DNA from: DAHUYF01 sp035945115
GTDB taxonomy: Bacteria; Pseudomonadota; Alphaproteobacteria; ATCC43930; CGMCC-115725
Length of the DNA stretch: 64,000 nt
Direction of reading: 5' to 3'
Assembly: GCA_035945115.1 (NCBI GenBank)
Contig: DASZAN010000002.1
Coordinates: 7,291-71,290 of the forward strand
This document shows positions 1 through 10,805 of this stretch, in pieces; the stretch's first letter is position 1; the number at the start of each line of letters is the position of its first letter. The notes under the pieces were generated by a model. The model was given only the letters and a program-made list of their open reading frames with translations, made no database searches and was not told the origin of the DNA. The position numbers were made by a program, and so were the translations under genes.

Positions 1-1
1 G

Positions 2-121
2 GCCTTCGATGCCGTCACCGCCGAGCACGCCGCGGGCTCCGGCGCGGAAGTCATCGATTTCCCGACGCGCCGTCGCGTCGTCGCTGCCGTGACGCCGCAA
101 CGCCGCCGCGCGGCACAGTAA
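2..121 (+). CDS. C-terminal end of an unidentified protein
   Basis: The window opens inside this reading frame, which ends with TAA at 119-121. Only 39 residues are visible, ending in an Arg/Ala-rich tail. Codon use fits a high-GC coding region, but the fragment is too short to assign a family. It lies upstream of the copper promoter on the same strand, about 100 bp from its -35 box. Confidence 0.5.
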   Translation, partial: AFDAVTAEHAAGSGAEVIDFPTRRRVVAAVTPQRRRAAQ

Positions 122-224
122 CGCTCGGCCATCTCGGCACCATCGGGCTCCCCGGCTCTCCTGAGGGTGGTCCGCTCTACTTTTTGCCTGCCGGCTGCCC
201 GCACGCCCGTCGGCGAGCGGTGCC

Positions 225-255
225 TTGACCTTCCAGCGAGGGGAAACCTTATATC
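225..255 (+). promoter_or_regulatory. CueR-type copper-responsive promoter
   Basis: A -35 box TTGACC (225-230) and a -10 box TATATC (250-255) are separated by exactly 19 bp, the overlong spacing typical of MerR-family activated promoters. The spacer starts TTCC and ends GGGGAAACCT, so with the -35 box it forms an imperfect ACCTTCC/GGAAACCT-type dyad like E. coli copA operators. It sits 35 bp before the HMA gene, and a CueR-like gene ends the operon, so Cu(I) induction is inferred. Confidence 0.75.
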
Positions 256-289
256 CTTCGAGTAGACTGGAACGTCGAGGAGACCCCTC

Positions 290-502
290 GTGGAGAAACG
301 TGAGGCGCGCAGGCTCGCCATCAGCGGCATGACCTGCAATGGCTGCGCCGCCGCGGTGACGCGCGTGCTGTCGCGCGTGCCCGGCGTGGCGAGCGTCGAG
401 GTCGATCTCGCGGGCGCTCGCGCGGCGGTCGCCGGCACCGCCGATCCGCAAGACCTCCTCCGTGCTATCGCGGCGGCGGGGTATGGCGCGCGCCTCCTCT
501 GA
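290..502 (+). CDS. Small heavy-metal-associated (HMA) domain protein, CopZ-like
   Basis: This 70-residue protein is a single HMA domain with the metal-binding motif GMTCNGC near residues 14-20, followed by the usual ferredoxin-like fold pattern. Proteins of this kind carry Cu(I) to P-type ATPases. The GTG start has a GAGGAG ribosome site seven bases upstream. It overlaps the start of the CopA ATPase by 20 bp in another frame, so the two are translationally coupled. It could also be a detached first metal-binding domain of the ATPase, since it differs from the next two domains (CNGC instead of CATC). Confidence 0.8.
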   Translation: MEKREARRLAISGMTCNGCAAAVTRVLSRVPGVASVEVDLAGARAAVAGTADPQDLLRAIAAAGYGARLL

Positions 503-2939
503 TGCCGCCGTTGCCGAACGGCTGACCGCGCCGGTTTCCGCGCCGGCGGCACACCTCGTCCTGCCCATTCGCGGCATGACCTGCGCCACTTGCGCAAAGC
601 GCGTCGAAGCGGCGCTCGCGGCGCTCCCGGGCGTGCGCGCTTCGGTCAATCTCGTCGGCGAGCAAGCCGAGATCTCCTTCGATCCCGCGCGAACCGCGCC
701 CGGCGCGTTCGCCCCGGCGATCGAAAACGCCGGCTACGACGTGCCGCGCGAGACACGCGAGCTCGCCATTTCCGGCATGACCTGCGCCACCTGCGCCGGT
801 CGGGTCGAGCAGGCGCTCAACGGCGTGCCCGGTGTGGGGCACGCTGCGGTCAATCTCGCTTCCGAGAAAGCGTTCGTCGAGGCGCCGCCGGGCGTCGTAA
901 GCGCGGCCGCGCTCATCGCCGCGATCGAAGGCGCCGGCTACGGCGCGCGCCTCGTCACCGGCGAGGCGGACCGGGATCGCGCAATTGTCGAAGAAGAGCG
1001 GCAACGCTTCCGACGCGAGACTTGGCGCATGCTGGCGGCGATGGGGTTGAGCGCGCCGCTGCTATCGCCGATGCTGAGCGTGCCGCTCTCGCCCTGGCTC
1101 GCGCTTCTCCTGGCGAGCGTGGTGCAGCTCGGCTTTGGGGCGCGCTGTTATCGCGCTGCCTGGAAGGCGCTCCGCGCCGGCACCGGCAACATGGATCTGC
1201 TGGTGGCGCTCGGCACCAGCGCTGCTTATGCCTATAGCCTCTATGGCGTGCTCGTCCACGCCATCATAGGCGCGCCGGCGACGCTTTATTTCGAGGCGGC
1301 GGCCGTGGTCATCGCCCTCGTGATGCTCGGCAAATGGCTCGAGGCGCGGGCGAAGCGCTCCACCACAGCCGCGATCCGCGCCTTGATGGCGCTCCGCCCT
1401 GAGCGCGCGCGCGTCGAGCAGGAGGGTCGCGAGGTCGAAGTGCCCCTCGCGGCCGTGGCCGTGGGCGATATCGTCGTCGTCCGCCCCGGTGAGCGGCTTC
1501 CCGTCGATGGCGTGGTTCGCGCCGGTGCGAGCGATGTCGATGAGAGCCTCCTTACCGGCGAGAGCCTCCCCGTGTCAAAGCGCAGCGGCGACAAGGTGAC
1601 GGGCGGCGCCATCAACGGCAGCGGTTTGCTGCGGATCGAAACCACGGCGGTCGGCAAGCACTCGACGCTGGCGCGCATCATCGCGCTCGTCGAGCATGCG
1701 CAAATGGCGAAGGCGCCAGTGCAGCGGCTCGTCGATCGCGTGGCCGCGCTCTTCGTGCCGGTGGTGCTCGCCATAGCGCTCGCGGCCTTTCTCGTTTGGT
1801 GGCTTGCCGCCGGCGATTTCGGCGGTGGCGTCATCGCCGCGGTTTCGGTGATGGTGATCGCGTGTCCCTGCGCGCTCGGACTTGCCACGCCGGCGGCGCT
1901 GATGGTGGGCACCGGAGCCGCGGCGCGCGCGGGCATCCTCATCCGCGATGCCGACGCGCTCGAGCGCGCCCACGCCGTCGATCTCGTCGCGCTCGACAAG
2001 ACCGGCACGCTCACCGAAGGGCGACCGGCGATGACCGACATCGTGCCGCACGGCATCGCGGCGCCGGACCTGCTGCGCCGTGTCGCCGCGGCATAGCAAG
2101 GCAGCGAGCATCCGCTCGCACGCGCGGTCCTCGCCAAAGCCGCAGGCCTCGATCTCGCAGCGGTCGCGGCGTTCACGAGTGTTGCCGGCAAGGGGCTCAT
2201 CGCGCGCGTCGGCGCGGAGCGGATCGCCGTCGGCAGCCGTCGCCTCATGGCGGAACTCGGCGTCGATGGAGAAGCGCTCGACGCGCCCGCGGATGCCCTC
2301 GAAGCGCAAGGCCGTACCGTCATGTGGGCGGCCGCGCTCACGCCGTCGCCGCGCCCCCTCGGCCTCATTGCCGTCGCCGATCCCTTGAAGCCCAGCGCCG
2401 CCGCGGCCGTGCGCCGGCTTCGCGCCATGGGGATCGCGACGATCTTGCTCACGGGCGACAACGCGCGCACCGCCGCGGCGGTGGCCGCCGCGGTTGGCAT
2501 CGACGACGTGCGCGCCGCATTGCTGCCGGAGGAGAAGGCGGCCGAGATCGCGCGGCTTCAGGCGGCGGGACGGCGGGTCGCCATGGTGGGCGACGGCGTC
2601 AACGACGCGCCCGCGCTCGCCGCCGCCGACATCGGCATCGCCATCGGCACCGGCGCCGATGTGGCGATGGCGACCGCCGGGGTCACACTGATGCGCGGTG
2701 ACCCCGCGCTCATCGCCGATGCCATCGCCGTGAGCCGCGCCACCTACCGCAAGATCCGCCAAGGCCTCTTCTGGGCCTTTGTCTACAATCTCGTGGGCTT
2801 GCCGCTCGCCGCAGCGGGCGCGCTCGATCCGATGATCGCCGGCGCCGCCATGGCGCTTTCCTCGGTGAGCGTCGTCGCGAATGCGCTGCTGCTGCGCCGC
2901 TGGCGGCCGGGCGGAGAAAAGAGGGGGTCCACCGCATGA
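483..2939 (+). pseudogene. copA: Cu(I)-exporting P1B-type ATPase interrupted by an in-frame amber codon
   Basis: Read through, the gene encodes about 818 residues of a copper-exporting ATPase: two N-terminal HMA domains (both GMTCATC), the actuator TGES loop, the membrane CPC motif, the DKTGTLT phosphorylation site, the SEHPLA motif and GDGVNDAPAL. At 2094-2096 a TAG stands where family members carry Glu just before QGSEHPLA, as expected from one G-to-T change in GAG. Translation would stop after the phosphorylation loop and lose the nucleotide-binding half. The downstream part keeps the same frame and all motifs. Start ATG 483 overlaps the HMA gene; ATG 462 is possible. Sequencing error, suppression or recent loss are all possible. 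Confidence 0.88.
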
Positions 2940-3343
2940 GCGAGAGCATGACCATCGGCGAGGCGGCGGCGCGCTCGGGCGTGCCGCCCAAGACCATCCG
3001 CTTCTATGAAGAGGCCGGCATCATCAAGCCGCCGCTGCGGCGCGCCAATCGTTATCGCGCATACAGCACGAGCGACGTCGAGACACTGCGCTTCATTCAC
3101 CGCGCTCGCGCCTTGGGTTTTTCGCTGAAGGACATTGCCAGCCTCCTCGCGCTTTACCGCGACAAGCGCCGCGCGAGCCGCGAGGTGAAGAAGCTCGCGC
3201 TCGCCCATGTCGCGGCGCTCGATCGCAAGATCGCAGAGATGACGGCGATCCGCGACACCATCGCGACGCTCGCCGCGCGCTGCCACGGCAACAACCGTCC
3301 GGACTGCCCGATCCTCGAGGAGCTTGGCGCGACCGAGCATTGA
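2936..3343 (+). CDS. cueR: MerR-family Cu(I)-responsive regulator, CueR-like
   Basis: This 135-residue protein has the N-terminal winged helix (TIGEAAARSGVPPKTIRFYE), a dimerisation helix and a C-terminal metal loop with C116 and C124 spaced C-x7-C, as in CueR-type copper or gold sensors. It overlaps the ATPase stop as ATGA, so it is the last gene of the copper operon. It most likely binds the 19-bp-spacer promoter at 225-255 and activates its own operon. The hydrophobic residue pattern after C124 (PILEEL) also matches CueR relatives rather than Hg sensors. Confidence 0.85.
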   Translation: MSESMTIGEAAARSGVPPKTIRFYEEAGIIKPPLRRANRYRAYSTSDVETLRFIHRARALGFSLKDIASLLALYRDKRRASREVKKLALAHVAALDRKIAEMTAIRDTIATLAARCHGNNRPDCPILEELGATEH

Positions 3344-3412
3344 CCTAGCGCATGTCGCGTCATGCCACAGGAGCTATGCTGGCGACAGCAGGGTTCGAGC
3401 GAGGAGGTCGCC

Positions 3413-3795
3413 ATGCCCACCACCGTGAAGCAAATGCTGGAAGCGGCAAATGCCGCCGTGCCGCGCGTGACGCCGATGCAAGCGCGAGAGATGATCGCCA
3501 AGGGTCGTGCGCTTGTCGTCGACGTTCGGGACGGCGGCGAAGTGCAGAAGAGCGGCAAGGTCGCAGGCGCCATCAACGTCTCGCGCGGCATGCTGGAGTT
3601 CCGCGCCGACCCCGAATCGCCCTACCACGACCAGCGTTTCGCCAAAGAGAAGACCGTGATCCTTTACTGCGGCTCCGGTGCCGGGCGGCGCTCGCCGGCA
3701 AGGCGCTCAAGGATTTGGGATATGACCGCGTCTACAATCTCGGCGCCTTCAAGGACTGGTCCGAGAGCGGCGGCGCCGTCGACAACGCGCAATGA
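3413..3795 (+). pseudogene. Rhodanese-like sulfurtransferase with a one-base frameshift
   Basis: The first frame gives a rhodanese domain (VVDVRDGGEVQKSGKVAGA) through the catalytic loop starting YCGSGAGR. The family's continuation (ALAGKALKDLGYDRVYNLGAFKDW) is found one frame back, ending at 3795. A one-base deletion near 3680-3690 restores a normal protein of about 127 residues. The catalytic Cys is retained in the loop. A strong GAGGAGG site precedes ATG 3413. The gene follows cueR on the same strand. Sequencing error is a real possibility. Confidence 0.8.
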
Positions 3796-3898
3796 GCTCA
3801 CGTCAGCCGGGCGAGATCACCTTTCTGTCATTTCCGCGCTCGCGCCCCGCGTGGCATGATCGTCAATGGCCGACCGGTCGTTGACGAGGAGATATGCC

Positions 3899-4123
3899 AT
3901 GACTATCGATCCCGTCCGCGGCGCTCGTCGACGGCGATATGGCCTGGGCGGCCGAGCCGTTGGCGCCGGATTGCTCTTGTCGCTTCTCGCACTTGCCGCC
4001 TGCACCGATACGATCAACTTCGCGCGGGACGGCCGTTCCATCAATGTGCGCGACTGCGTCGAATGGCGCACGGAGTCGGTCTCGGGCTGCTATGACGGCC
4101 AGGGCGGCGGCGGAAAGAACTGA
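3899..4123 (+). CDS. Tiny lipoprotein, first of three in tandem
   Basis: From ATG 3899, with an upstream GAGGAG site, this 74-residue protein has an Arg-rich N-terminus, a hydrophobic stretch and the lipobox LALAAC, indicating a lipid-anchored envelope protein. The mature part contains RDCVEWRTESVSGCYDGQ and ends in GGGGKN. The next gene carries almost the same ending, so the two are recent paralogues. Function is unknown; the two Cys of the ending could form a disulfide. Confidence 0.7.
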   Translation: MTIDPVRGARRRRYGLGGRAVGAGLLLSLLALAACTDTINFARDGRSINVRDCVEWRTESVSGCYDGQGGGGKN

Positions 4124-4124
4124 G

Positions 4125-4274
4125 ATGATGCTCCTGCGGCTCACGTTCTGTGCGCTCTCGCTGGCGGTCCTCGCCGCCTGCTACAATGGCCCCAATCTGC
4201 GCGACTGCTCTGAATGGCGGACGGACTCGATTCCCGGCTGCTACGACGGCCAAGGCGGCGGCGGAAAGAATTGA
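4125..4274 (+). CDS. Tiny lipoprotein, paralogue of its upstream neighbour
   Basis: This is a 49-residue lipoprotein with signal MMLLRLTFCALSLAVLAAC ending in a lipobox. The mature part, RDCSEWRTDSIPGCYDGQ then GGGGKN, repeats the ending of the preceding protein with only conservative changes. It starts one base after the previous stop and overlaps the next start as TTGA, so the three are probably co-translated. Role unknown. Confidence 0.68.
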   Translation: MMLLRLTFCALSLAVLAACYNGPNLRDCSEWRTDSIPGCYDGQGGGGKN

Positions 4275-4414
4275 AGCCGGCTTACGCGGCGTTGGCGATC
4301 GCCCTTCTCCTCTTCGCGCTTGCCGCCTGTAGTCGCGTGCCGACGGAGCGCGCGCCGTCTTCGCTCTCCGCCGCCGATCAAGACTACATCGCCAGCCGCC
4401 ACGGTGGCATGTGA
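4271..4414 (+). CDS. Tiny lipoprotein, third in tandem
   Basis: A TTG start overlapping the previous stop gives 47 residues: LKPAYAALAIALLLFALAAC, a good lipoprotein signal, then a short Ser/Ala-rich mature part ending YIASRHGGM. It lacks the CYDGQGGGGKN ending of the two genes before it. The alternative upstream ATG (4214) would hide the signal behind an Arg-rich extension, so the TTG start is preferred. No function can be assigned. Confidence 0.55.
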   Translation: MKPAYAALAIALLLFALAACSRVPTERAPSSLSAADQDYIASRHGGM

Positions 4415-4530
4415 CGATCGGCACGTGCCGATCGATTCACAGCGAGGGCAAGCGGTGATCACGCGCACGGAATAAACATCGCCTTCAGCGAATCAAAACC
4501 GTGACATGGCTGAAGGGGAATGGCACGCCC

Positions 4531-5202
4531 ATGCGTAGAAGCGCCAGCATTCGAAGCGCCGCGCGCGCTCTCTTCGCGAGCTCGCTTGCCGGGCTTGGCG
4601 TCCTGGTCGCGATGCCGGCCGTGGCCGCGGCTGAGACATACGAATATCGGATCGATCATCCGACCTATGGCGAGATCGGGCGATACGTCAACGTCGTGCG
4701 TCAGGACCGTGGCGAGACCGAGGTCGACTCGGAGCTGCGCATCGCCGTGAAGGTACTCGGCATCGTCGTCTATCGCGAAGAGGCGGAGCGCGTCGAGCAT
4801 TGGCGCGGCGACATGCTGGTGTCGTTCGACGGCACGACCGTCACGAACGGCGACAAGATCGAGCTGCACGGCGCGGCGCGCGACGGCGGATTCGTCATCA
4901 CCACGCCCTCTGGCCCGGTGGTGGCGCCAGCGAGCGTGCACCCCTCCAATCCCTGGTCGCCGGCGGTGCTGAAAGCGAATGTCATGATGTCAACACGGAC
5001 CGGGCGCATCATGCCGGTGGCGGTGACGGGCGGCGAGGAGCGGACCATCACTCTTGCTAGTCATCAGATGCGTCTTCACCAGTACGAAGTGGTCGGTGAG
5101 AGGCACCAATTCGTGTGGTTCGACGGGAGCGGCCGTCCGGTCGCCTTCCGCACCGAGCAGGAGGGATCCAACATCGATTTTGTCCTCGTGCGCCACTCAT
5201 AA
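4531..5202 (+). CDS. Secreted protein resembling the DUF6134 family
   Basis: From ATG 4531 the protein has about 223 residues, with a cleavable Sec signal (ARALFASSLAGLGVLVAMPAVAAA) followed by a beta-rich domain beginning YEYRIDHPTYGEIGRY. The pattern of alternating strands and the WFDGSGRPVAFR segment near the end recalls periplasmic DUF6134 proteins. This is from memory and unverified. An earlier GTG at 4501 is possible but would place extra residues before the signal. Function unknown. Confidence 0.6.
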   Translation: MRRSASIRSAARALFASSLAGLGVLVAMPAVAAAETYEYRIDHPTYGEIGRYVNVVRQDRGETEVDSELRIAVKVLGIVVYREEAERVEHWRGDMLVSFDGTTVTNGDKIELHGAARDGGFVITTPSGPVVAPASVHPSNPWSPAVLKANVMMSTRTGRIMPVAVTGGEERTITLASHQMRLHQYEVVGERHQFVWFDGSGRPVAFRTEQEGSNIDFVLVRHS

Positions 5203-5269
5203 GGGGCGATCCGAGGCGCGGCGTCGCGGTTCGAAAAAGATCGAAACAAGAACCTGGGGGGATGGGGGA

Positions 5270-6874
5270 ATGCGTTATGCGGCGATTGCGTTGAGCATGG
5301 TTGGCACGGTGGTTTTCGCCGCGCTCCTCCCGTTCTCCGACCTTTTCTTAGCGCCATTCGTCGCCGCCGCGCTCCTGAGCGCGATCGGCGCCTGGGACAT
5401 CCTCCAGAAGCGGCACAGCATCCGGCGCAACTATCCGATCCTCGGCAATATACGCTTCGGCCTCGAGAAGGTCCGTCCCGAGATCCGCCAGTATTTTCTC
5501 GAGAGCGACCTGGACGGAACGCCGTTCAATCGCAGCAAGCGCGCGATTGCCTATCAGCGGGCCAAGGGCGATCTCGACAAGCGTCCCTTCGGCACGCAGC
5601 AGGATGTCTACCGCGGCAATTTCGAGTGGATCAATCACTCGCTCATTCCCAAGGCCATCGCCGGCCACGATTTTCGCGTCGACGTCGGCGGCGCTCACTG
5701 CCGGCGTCCTTATTCGCTCTCGCTCTTCAATATCTCGGCGATGAGCTTCGGCGCGCTCAGCGCCAATGCCATCCGCGCGCTCAACAAAGGCGCCAGGCTC
5801 GGCAATTTCGCCCACGACACCGGCGAAGGCGGCTATAGCGACTATCACCGCGAATTCGGCGGCGACATCATCTGGGAAATCGGCAGCGGCTATTTCGGCT
5901 GTCGCACGCCCGACGGCAGCTTTTCACCCGACATTTTCGCCCGCCAGGCGGCGGACCCGCAGGTGAAGATGATCGAGATAAAGCTGTCGCAAGGCGCGAA
6001 GCCCGGCCATGGCGGCGTGTTGCCGGGTGCCAAGGTGACGCCCGAGATCGCCGGGGCGCGCGGCATCCCTCTTGGCGTCGACTGCGTCTCGCCGGCCCGC
6101 CACTCGGCGTTTTCGACGCCCGTCGAAATGATGCGCTTCATCGCCGAGCTGCGCGAGCTTGCCGACGGCAAACCCGTGGGCTTCAAGCTGTGCATCGGCC
6201 ATCCCTGGGAGTTCATGGCGCTCTTGAAGGCGATGCTCGAGACCGGCACGCGGCCGGATTTCATCGTCATCGACGGGAGCGAAGGCGGCACCGGCGCGGC
6301 GCCGCTCGAATTCGTCGACCATGTCGGAACGCCGCTCCGCGAAGGCCTCACCTTCGCCCATAATTCCCTCGTCGGCGCGGGGCTGCGCGCCTCGATCCGC
6401 CTCGGCGCCGCCGGCCGCATCGTCACCGCCTTCGATATGGCGCGCGTGCTCGCGCTCGGTGCCGATTGGTGCAACGCCGCGCGCGGCTTTATGTTCGCGC
6501 TCGGCTGCATCCAATCGCAATCCTGCCACACCGACCGCTGTCCCACCGGGGTGGCGACGCAAGACCCGCTCCGCCAACGCGGGCTCGTCGTTCCCGACAA
6601 GGCCGAACGCGTGCGCCAGTTCCACGACAGCACGCTGAAGGCCTTGGGCGAGCTCCTCGGCGCGGCCGGGCTCGCACATCCCCGCGAGCTCCGGCCCATG
6701 CACATTCAGCGGCGCCTCTCGCCGACCGAGGTGCGGAGCTTCGCCGAGCTTTACCCGGCGCTCCGGGACGGCGAGCTCCTCACGGGCTGCAGCGATCCCG
6801 CCTACGCCCGCCATTGGGCAAGCGCCGATCCCTTGTCCTTTGCGGCGGTGGAGACGCAGCGCAGCGCCGCCTGA
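5270..6874 (+). CDS. FMN-binding glutamate-synthase-family membrane-anchored protein
   Basis: The 534-residue protein starts with two hydrophobic segments (residues 3-40), followed by the FMN-binding TIM-barrel of glutamate synthase: ISAMSFGALS, GEGGYSDYH, KPGHGGVLPGAKV, VIDGSEGGTGAAP. The Cys-rich segment CIQSQSCHTDRCPTGVATQDP matches the iron-sulfur ligands of GltB central domains. The glutamine amidotransferase domain is absent, so it is a stand-alone synthase-domain oxidoreductase of unknown substrate. A long leader of A/G-rich sequence precedes ATG 5270. It stands alone between a secreted protein and the GYD gene. Confidence 0.85.
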   Translation: MRYAAIALSMVGTVVFAALLPFSDLFLAPFVAAALLSAIGAWDILQKRHSIRRNYPILGNIRFGLEKVRPEIRQYFLESDLDGTPFNRSKRAIAYQRAKGDLDKRPFGTQQDVYRGNFEWINHSLIPKAIAGHDFRVDVGGAHCRRPYSLSLFNISAMSFGALSANAIRALNKGARLGNFAHDTGEGGYSDYHREFGGDIIWEIGSGYFGCRTPDGSFSPDIFARQAADPQVKMIEIKLSQGAKPGHGGVLPGAKVTPEIAGARGIPLGVDCVSPARHSAFSTPVEMMRFIAELRELADGKPVGFKLCIGHPWEFMALLKAMLETGTRPDFIVIDGSEGGTGAAPLEFVDHVGTPLREGLTFAHNSLVGAGLRASIRLGAAGRIVTAFDMARVLALGADWCNAARGFMFALGCIQSQSCHTDRCPTGVATQDPLRQRGLVVPDKAERVRQFHDSTLKALGELLGAAGLAHPRELRPMHIQRRLSPTEVRSFAELYPALRDGELLTGCSDPAYARHWASADPLSFAAVETQRSAA

Positions 6875-7206
6875 GCGCGTGACAAAGCGCCTATCTACTT
6901 CGCCGACGGCAATCGTCCGCCGGCGGCAACACCGCACCGAGCTCTTGATCGCCAAGGTGCTGCCACCCACGCCGGAGCTCGAGCCCAACTCGCAGCTTGT
7001 GGTCTTCGACATCGTGACGGTCCGCGGCTGACGAGCGCCTCTGAGAATGGATGTCCACCGGCGGGGAATCTCTTGGTAAGCTGAAGACTGCGACGGCGCA
7101 CTTCCCGAGAGCTACGACGCCAGACGAGCGCCGCGCCGGCCTTGATCGCTTTGATACGTCTCCCGGGAGGGTCGCCCTCGCGCGCAGGAGCGAAGGGAGG
7201 AACGCC
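6875..7206 (+). other. Intergenic stretch without a supported gene
   Basis: About 330 bp between the glutamate-synthase-like gene and the GYD gene. A short frame ending at 7031 (HRTELLIAKVLPPTPELEPNSQL) has no convincing start or family. No clear terminator hairpin was found. A GGGAGG ribosome site near the right end belongs to the GYD gene. Confidence 0.5.
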
Positions 7207-7500
7207 ATGACCACCTATGTCATGCTTACCAAATGGACGGAAAAGGGGATGGTGAACGTGAAGGAGTCGCCGAAGCGTCTCGATGCCGCGAAGAAGGCGC
7301 TCAAGGAAATGGGCGGCGAGTTCAAGTCCGTTTACATGACCATGGGCGACTACGACCTCGTTGCCATCTATGACGCGCCTGACGACGCCATCGCTGCGCG
7401 CTTCACCTTGATCCTCGGCATGCTCGGCAATGTGCGCACGACGACGCTGAAGGCATTCCCCGAAGCGGCCTACCGCGAGATCATCAATTCCCTGCGGTAA
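7207..7500 (+). CDS. GYD domain protein
   Basis: This 97-residue protein begins MTTYVMLTKWTEKGMVNVKE and carries the GDYDLVAIYDAPDD segment that gives the GYD family its name. The family is small, cytoplasmic and of unknown biochemical role, built on a ferredoxin-like fold. ATG 7207 is preceded by AAGGGAGG. No operon partner is obvious. Confidence 0.85.
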   Translation: MTTYVMLTKWTEKGMVNVKESPKRLDAAKKALKEMGGEFKSVYMTMGDYDLVAIYDAPDDAIAARFTLILGMLGNVRTTTLKAFPEAAYREIINSLR

Positions 7501-7780
7501 CTGCAGAGAAGGGACGGCGCTGATCCTCATTTTGGGGGAGCGCAGGAAAAAAAGTGCGATTGCTCAGACTTGAGCGATCGAGTGCAACCGCGATGCTCGT
7601 AGGCTTCACGCCTTTAATTGCAAGGTTTTCTCGGCCGTCGCCGCCTTGCGGGAGCCGCTCGACAATCGATTTCTTCGATCGATCATGACGAAACTATTCA
7701 TTGGCGCGATCGAAAGGCCGCAGCTTAGTGTGATGAGGCTCAGCACCGAGAGGCAAAAGCGGAACACGATCGGAGGGACC

Positions 7781-9468
<1,688 letters not shown>

Positions 9469-9482
9469 GCCACCTCCCTAAC

Positions 9483-9546
9483 CCTCCCCCGCATGCGGGG
9501 GAGGACATTCAAATGAACCCTCCCCCGCACGCGGGGGAGGGGAGGG
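9483..9546. repeat. Pair of GC-rich palindromes after katG
   Basis: Two 22-bp palindromes, at 9483-9504 (perfect, CCTCCCCC centred on GCATGC) and 9519-9540 (same arms with centre GCACGC), lie 14 bp apart just after the katG stop. Such CCCTCCCCC/GGGGGAGGG elements are common intergenic repeats in Alphaproteobacteria. Without a T-run on the plus strand they are more likely REP-like repeats than Rho-independent terminators, although they may still shelter the 3' ends of the two convergent transcripts. Confidence 0.7.
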
Positions 9547-9569
9547 TGGGGGCAGGTCCACGCGCCGTT

Positions 9570-10706
9570 TCAGTGACCTTGCGGCGCAGCGTCCGCTTTC
9601 AACCGCTTGTCCAAGCCGTAGAGCGCAACGACATTGTCGCGCAGGATCCAGCGAGTCTCCTGCGCGGTCAGTTGCTGCGTGTGCTTCGCCAATATCTCCT
9701 GGCTCCACGGCCAGGTCGAATCGCTGTGCGGGAAATCGTTGGCCCACATCAGGCGCCGCGGATTGCAGCGCTTCACCGCATCGAACGCGGTCCAATCGTC
9801 CTGAAAGGTGAGGTAGACGTTCTCGGCAAAATACTCGCTCGGCAGCCGCGCCATCTCCTCGCATTTCAGCCAGTAGCGGTGCCGCTTATAGGCGTGGTCC
9901 ATGCGATACATGAAGTGCGGCGCCCAGCCGGCATCGGCCTCGACGCACACAAGCTTCAAGCCGGGATGGCGCTCGAAGACGCGACCGAAAATGAAGGTAC
10001 CGATGATGTCTTGGCATCCCCTGATGATCGCCTGGAAGCTGTTGATGCGCGGCCCGCGTCGGATTCTGAGCTGGTCCGCTTTCGACGTCAGAATGTGGAA
10101 CGAGAGCGGCAGGCCGAGATCGACCGCGGCTTCATAAAAGGGATCGTAGATGGCGTGGTCGTAGTCCTCCTGCTGGGGATCGCCGGGCATCATCATGCCG
10201 ACGAAGCCCATCTCCTTCGCGCGCCTGAGATCCTCGATGCCCTCCGCGACCGACCGCATTGCCGTCTGGGCAAGGCCGAAGAGGCGGTCGGGCGCGGCCG
10301 AGCAATAGGATTGGAGCCACCGGTTGTACGCGGCAAAACAGGCGTGCTTATAGTCGTAATCGGGATGATTGCAGAGCATCATGCCGACCGTCGCGTACAG
10401 CAGCTCCGCCTCAATGCCGTCGCGATCCTGGTCGGCAAGCCGCGACGACGGGTCCCAGCCGCCGCGATGCAATTCCTCGAATTTAGCACCGCCCATTCGC
10501 AAGTCTTTGGGATCTTTGCCGGCAGCGGCGATGAGACCCATCGGGATCGGCTGGTCGAGGCCATCGATGACGAAGGTGTCGCCGTATTGCTCGGTGTGCA
10601 CCAGCCGGGGCGCGCGCTCGCGAAATTGCGGGTCGATGTAGTCGATATAGCAGTTCGGCGGTTCGGTGACGTGTGAGTCCGCCGAAATCGGCTTTGCTGC
10701 CAACAC
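9570..10706 (-). CDS. Amidohydrolase-family metal-dependent hydrolase, ACMSD-like
   Basis: About 378 residues with the amidohydrolase_2 pattern: ISADSHVTEPPNCYIDY near the start, a central RLFGLAQTAM and MGFVGMMMPGDP, HxD-like LSFHILTSKAD, ERHPGLKLVCVEADAGW, and the late metal Asp in LMWANDFPHSDSTW. Relatives include 2-amino-3-carboxymuconate semialdehyde decarboxylase and other aromatic-acid decarboxylases, so decarboxylation or hydrolysis is possible. GTG 10706 is preferred because AGGGAGG lies just before it; a longer ATG at 10733 would swallow that site. It is downstream of merB on the same strand but separated by 100 bp. Confidence 0.78.
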   Translation of the reverse strand: MLAAKPISADSHVTEPPNCYIDYIDPQFRERAPRLVHTEQYGDTFVIDGLDQPIPMGLIAAAGKDPKDLRMGGAKFEELHRGGWDPSSRLADQDRDGIEAELLYATVGMMLCNHPDYDYKHACFAAYNRWLQSYCSAAPDRLFGLAQTAMRSVAEGIEDLRRAKEMGFVGMMMPGDPQQEDYDHAIYDPFYEAAVDLGLPLSFHILTSKADQLRIRRGPRINSFQAIIRGCQDIIGTFIFGRVFERHPGLKLVCVEADAGWAPHFMYRMDHAYKRHRYWLKCEEMARLPSEYFAENVYLTFQDDWTAFDAVKRCNPRRLMWANDFPHSDSTWPWSQEILAKHTQQLTAQETRWILRDNVVALYGLDKRLKADAAPQGH

Positions 10707-10805
10707 CGGTTCCTCCCTGGGGCCGCGGACCAAAGGTGCGGCGAGGCTCGGTCAGGCTATGTGTAGCACACCCTGAGAGAAAATCGACCCGATGGGCAGC
10801 TTTCG

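Noticed and set aside
1286..2762. Long antisense frames inside copA on the minus strand
   Set aside because: Arg/Ala/Ser-rich shadow frames typical of high GC DNA, overlapping a gene with conserved motifs.
5348..7012. Long minus-strand frames opposite the glutamate-synthase-like gene
   Set aside because: Complementary shadows of a recognised protein with full family motifs.
9483..9546. Rho-independent terminator after katG
   Set aside because: No T-run follows the hairpins, so they are listed as repeats.
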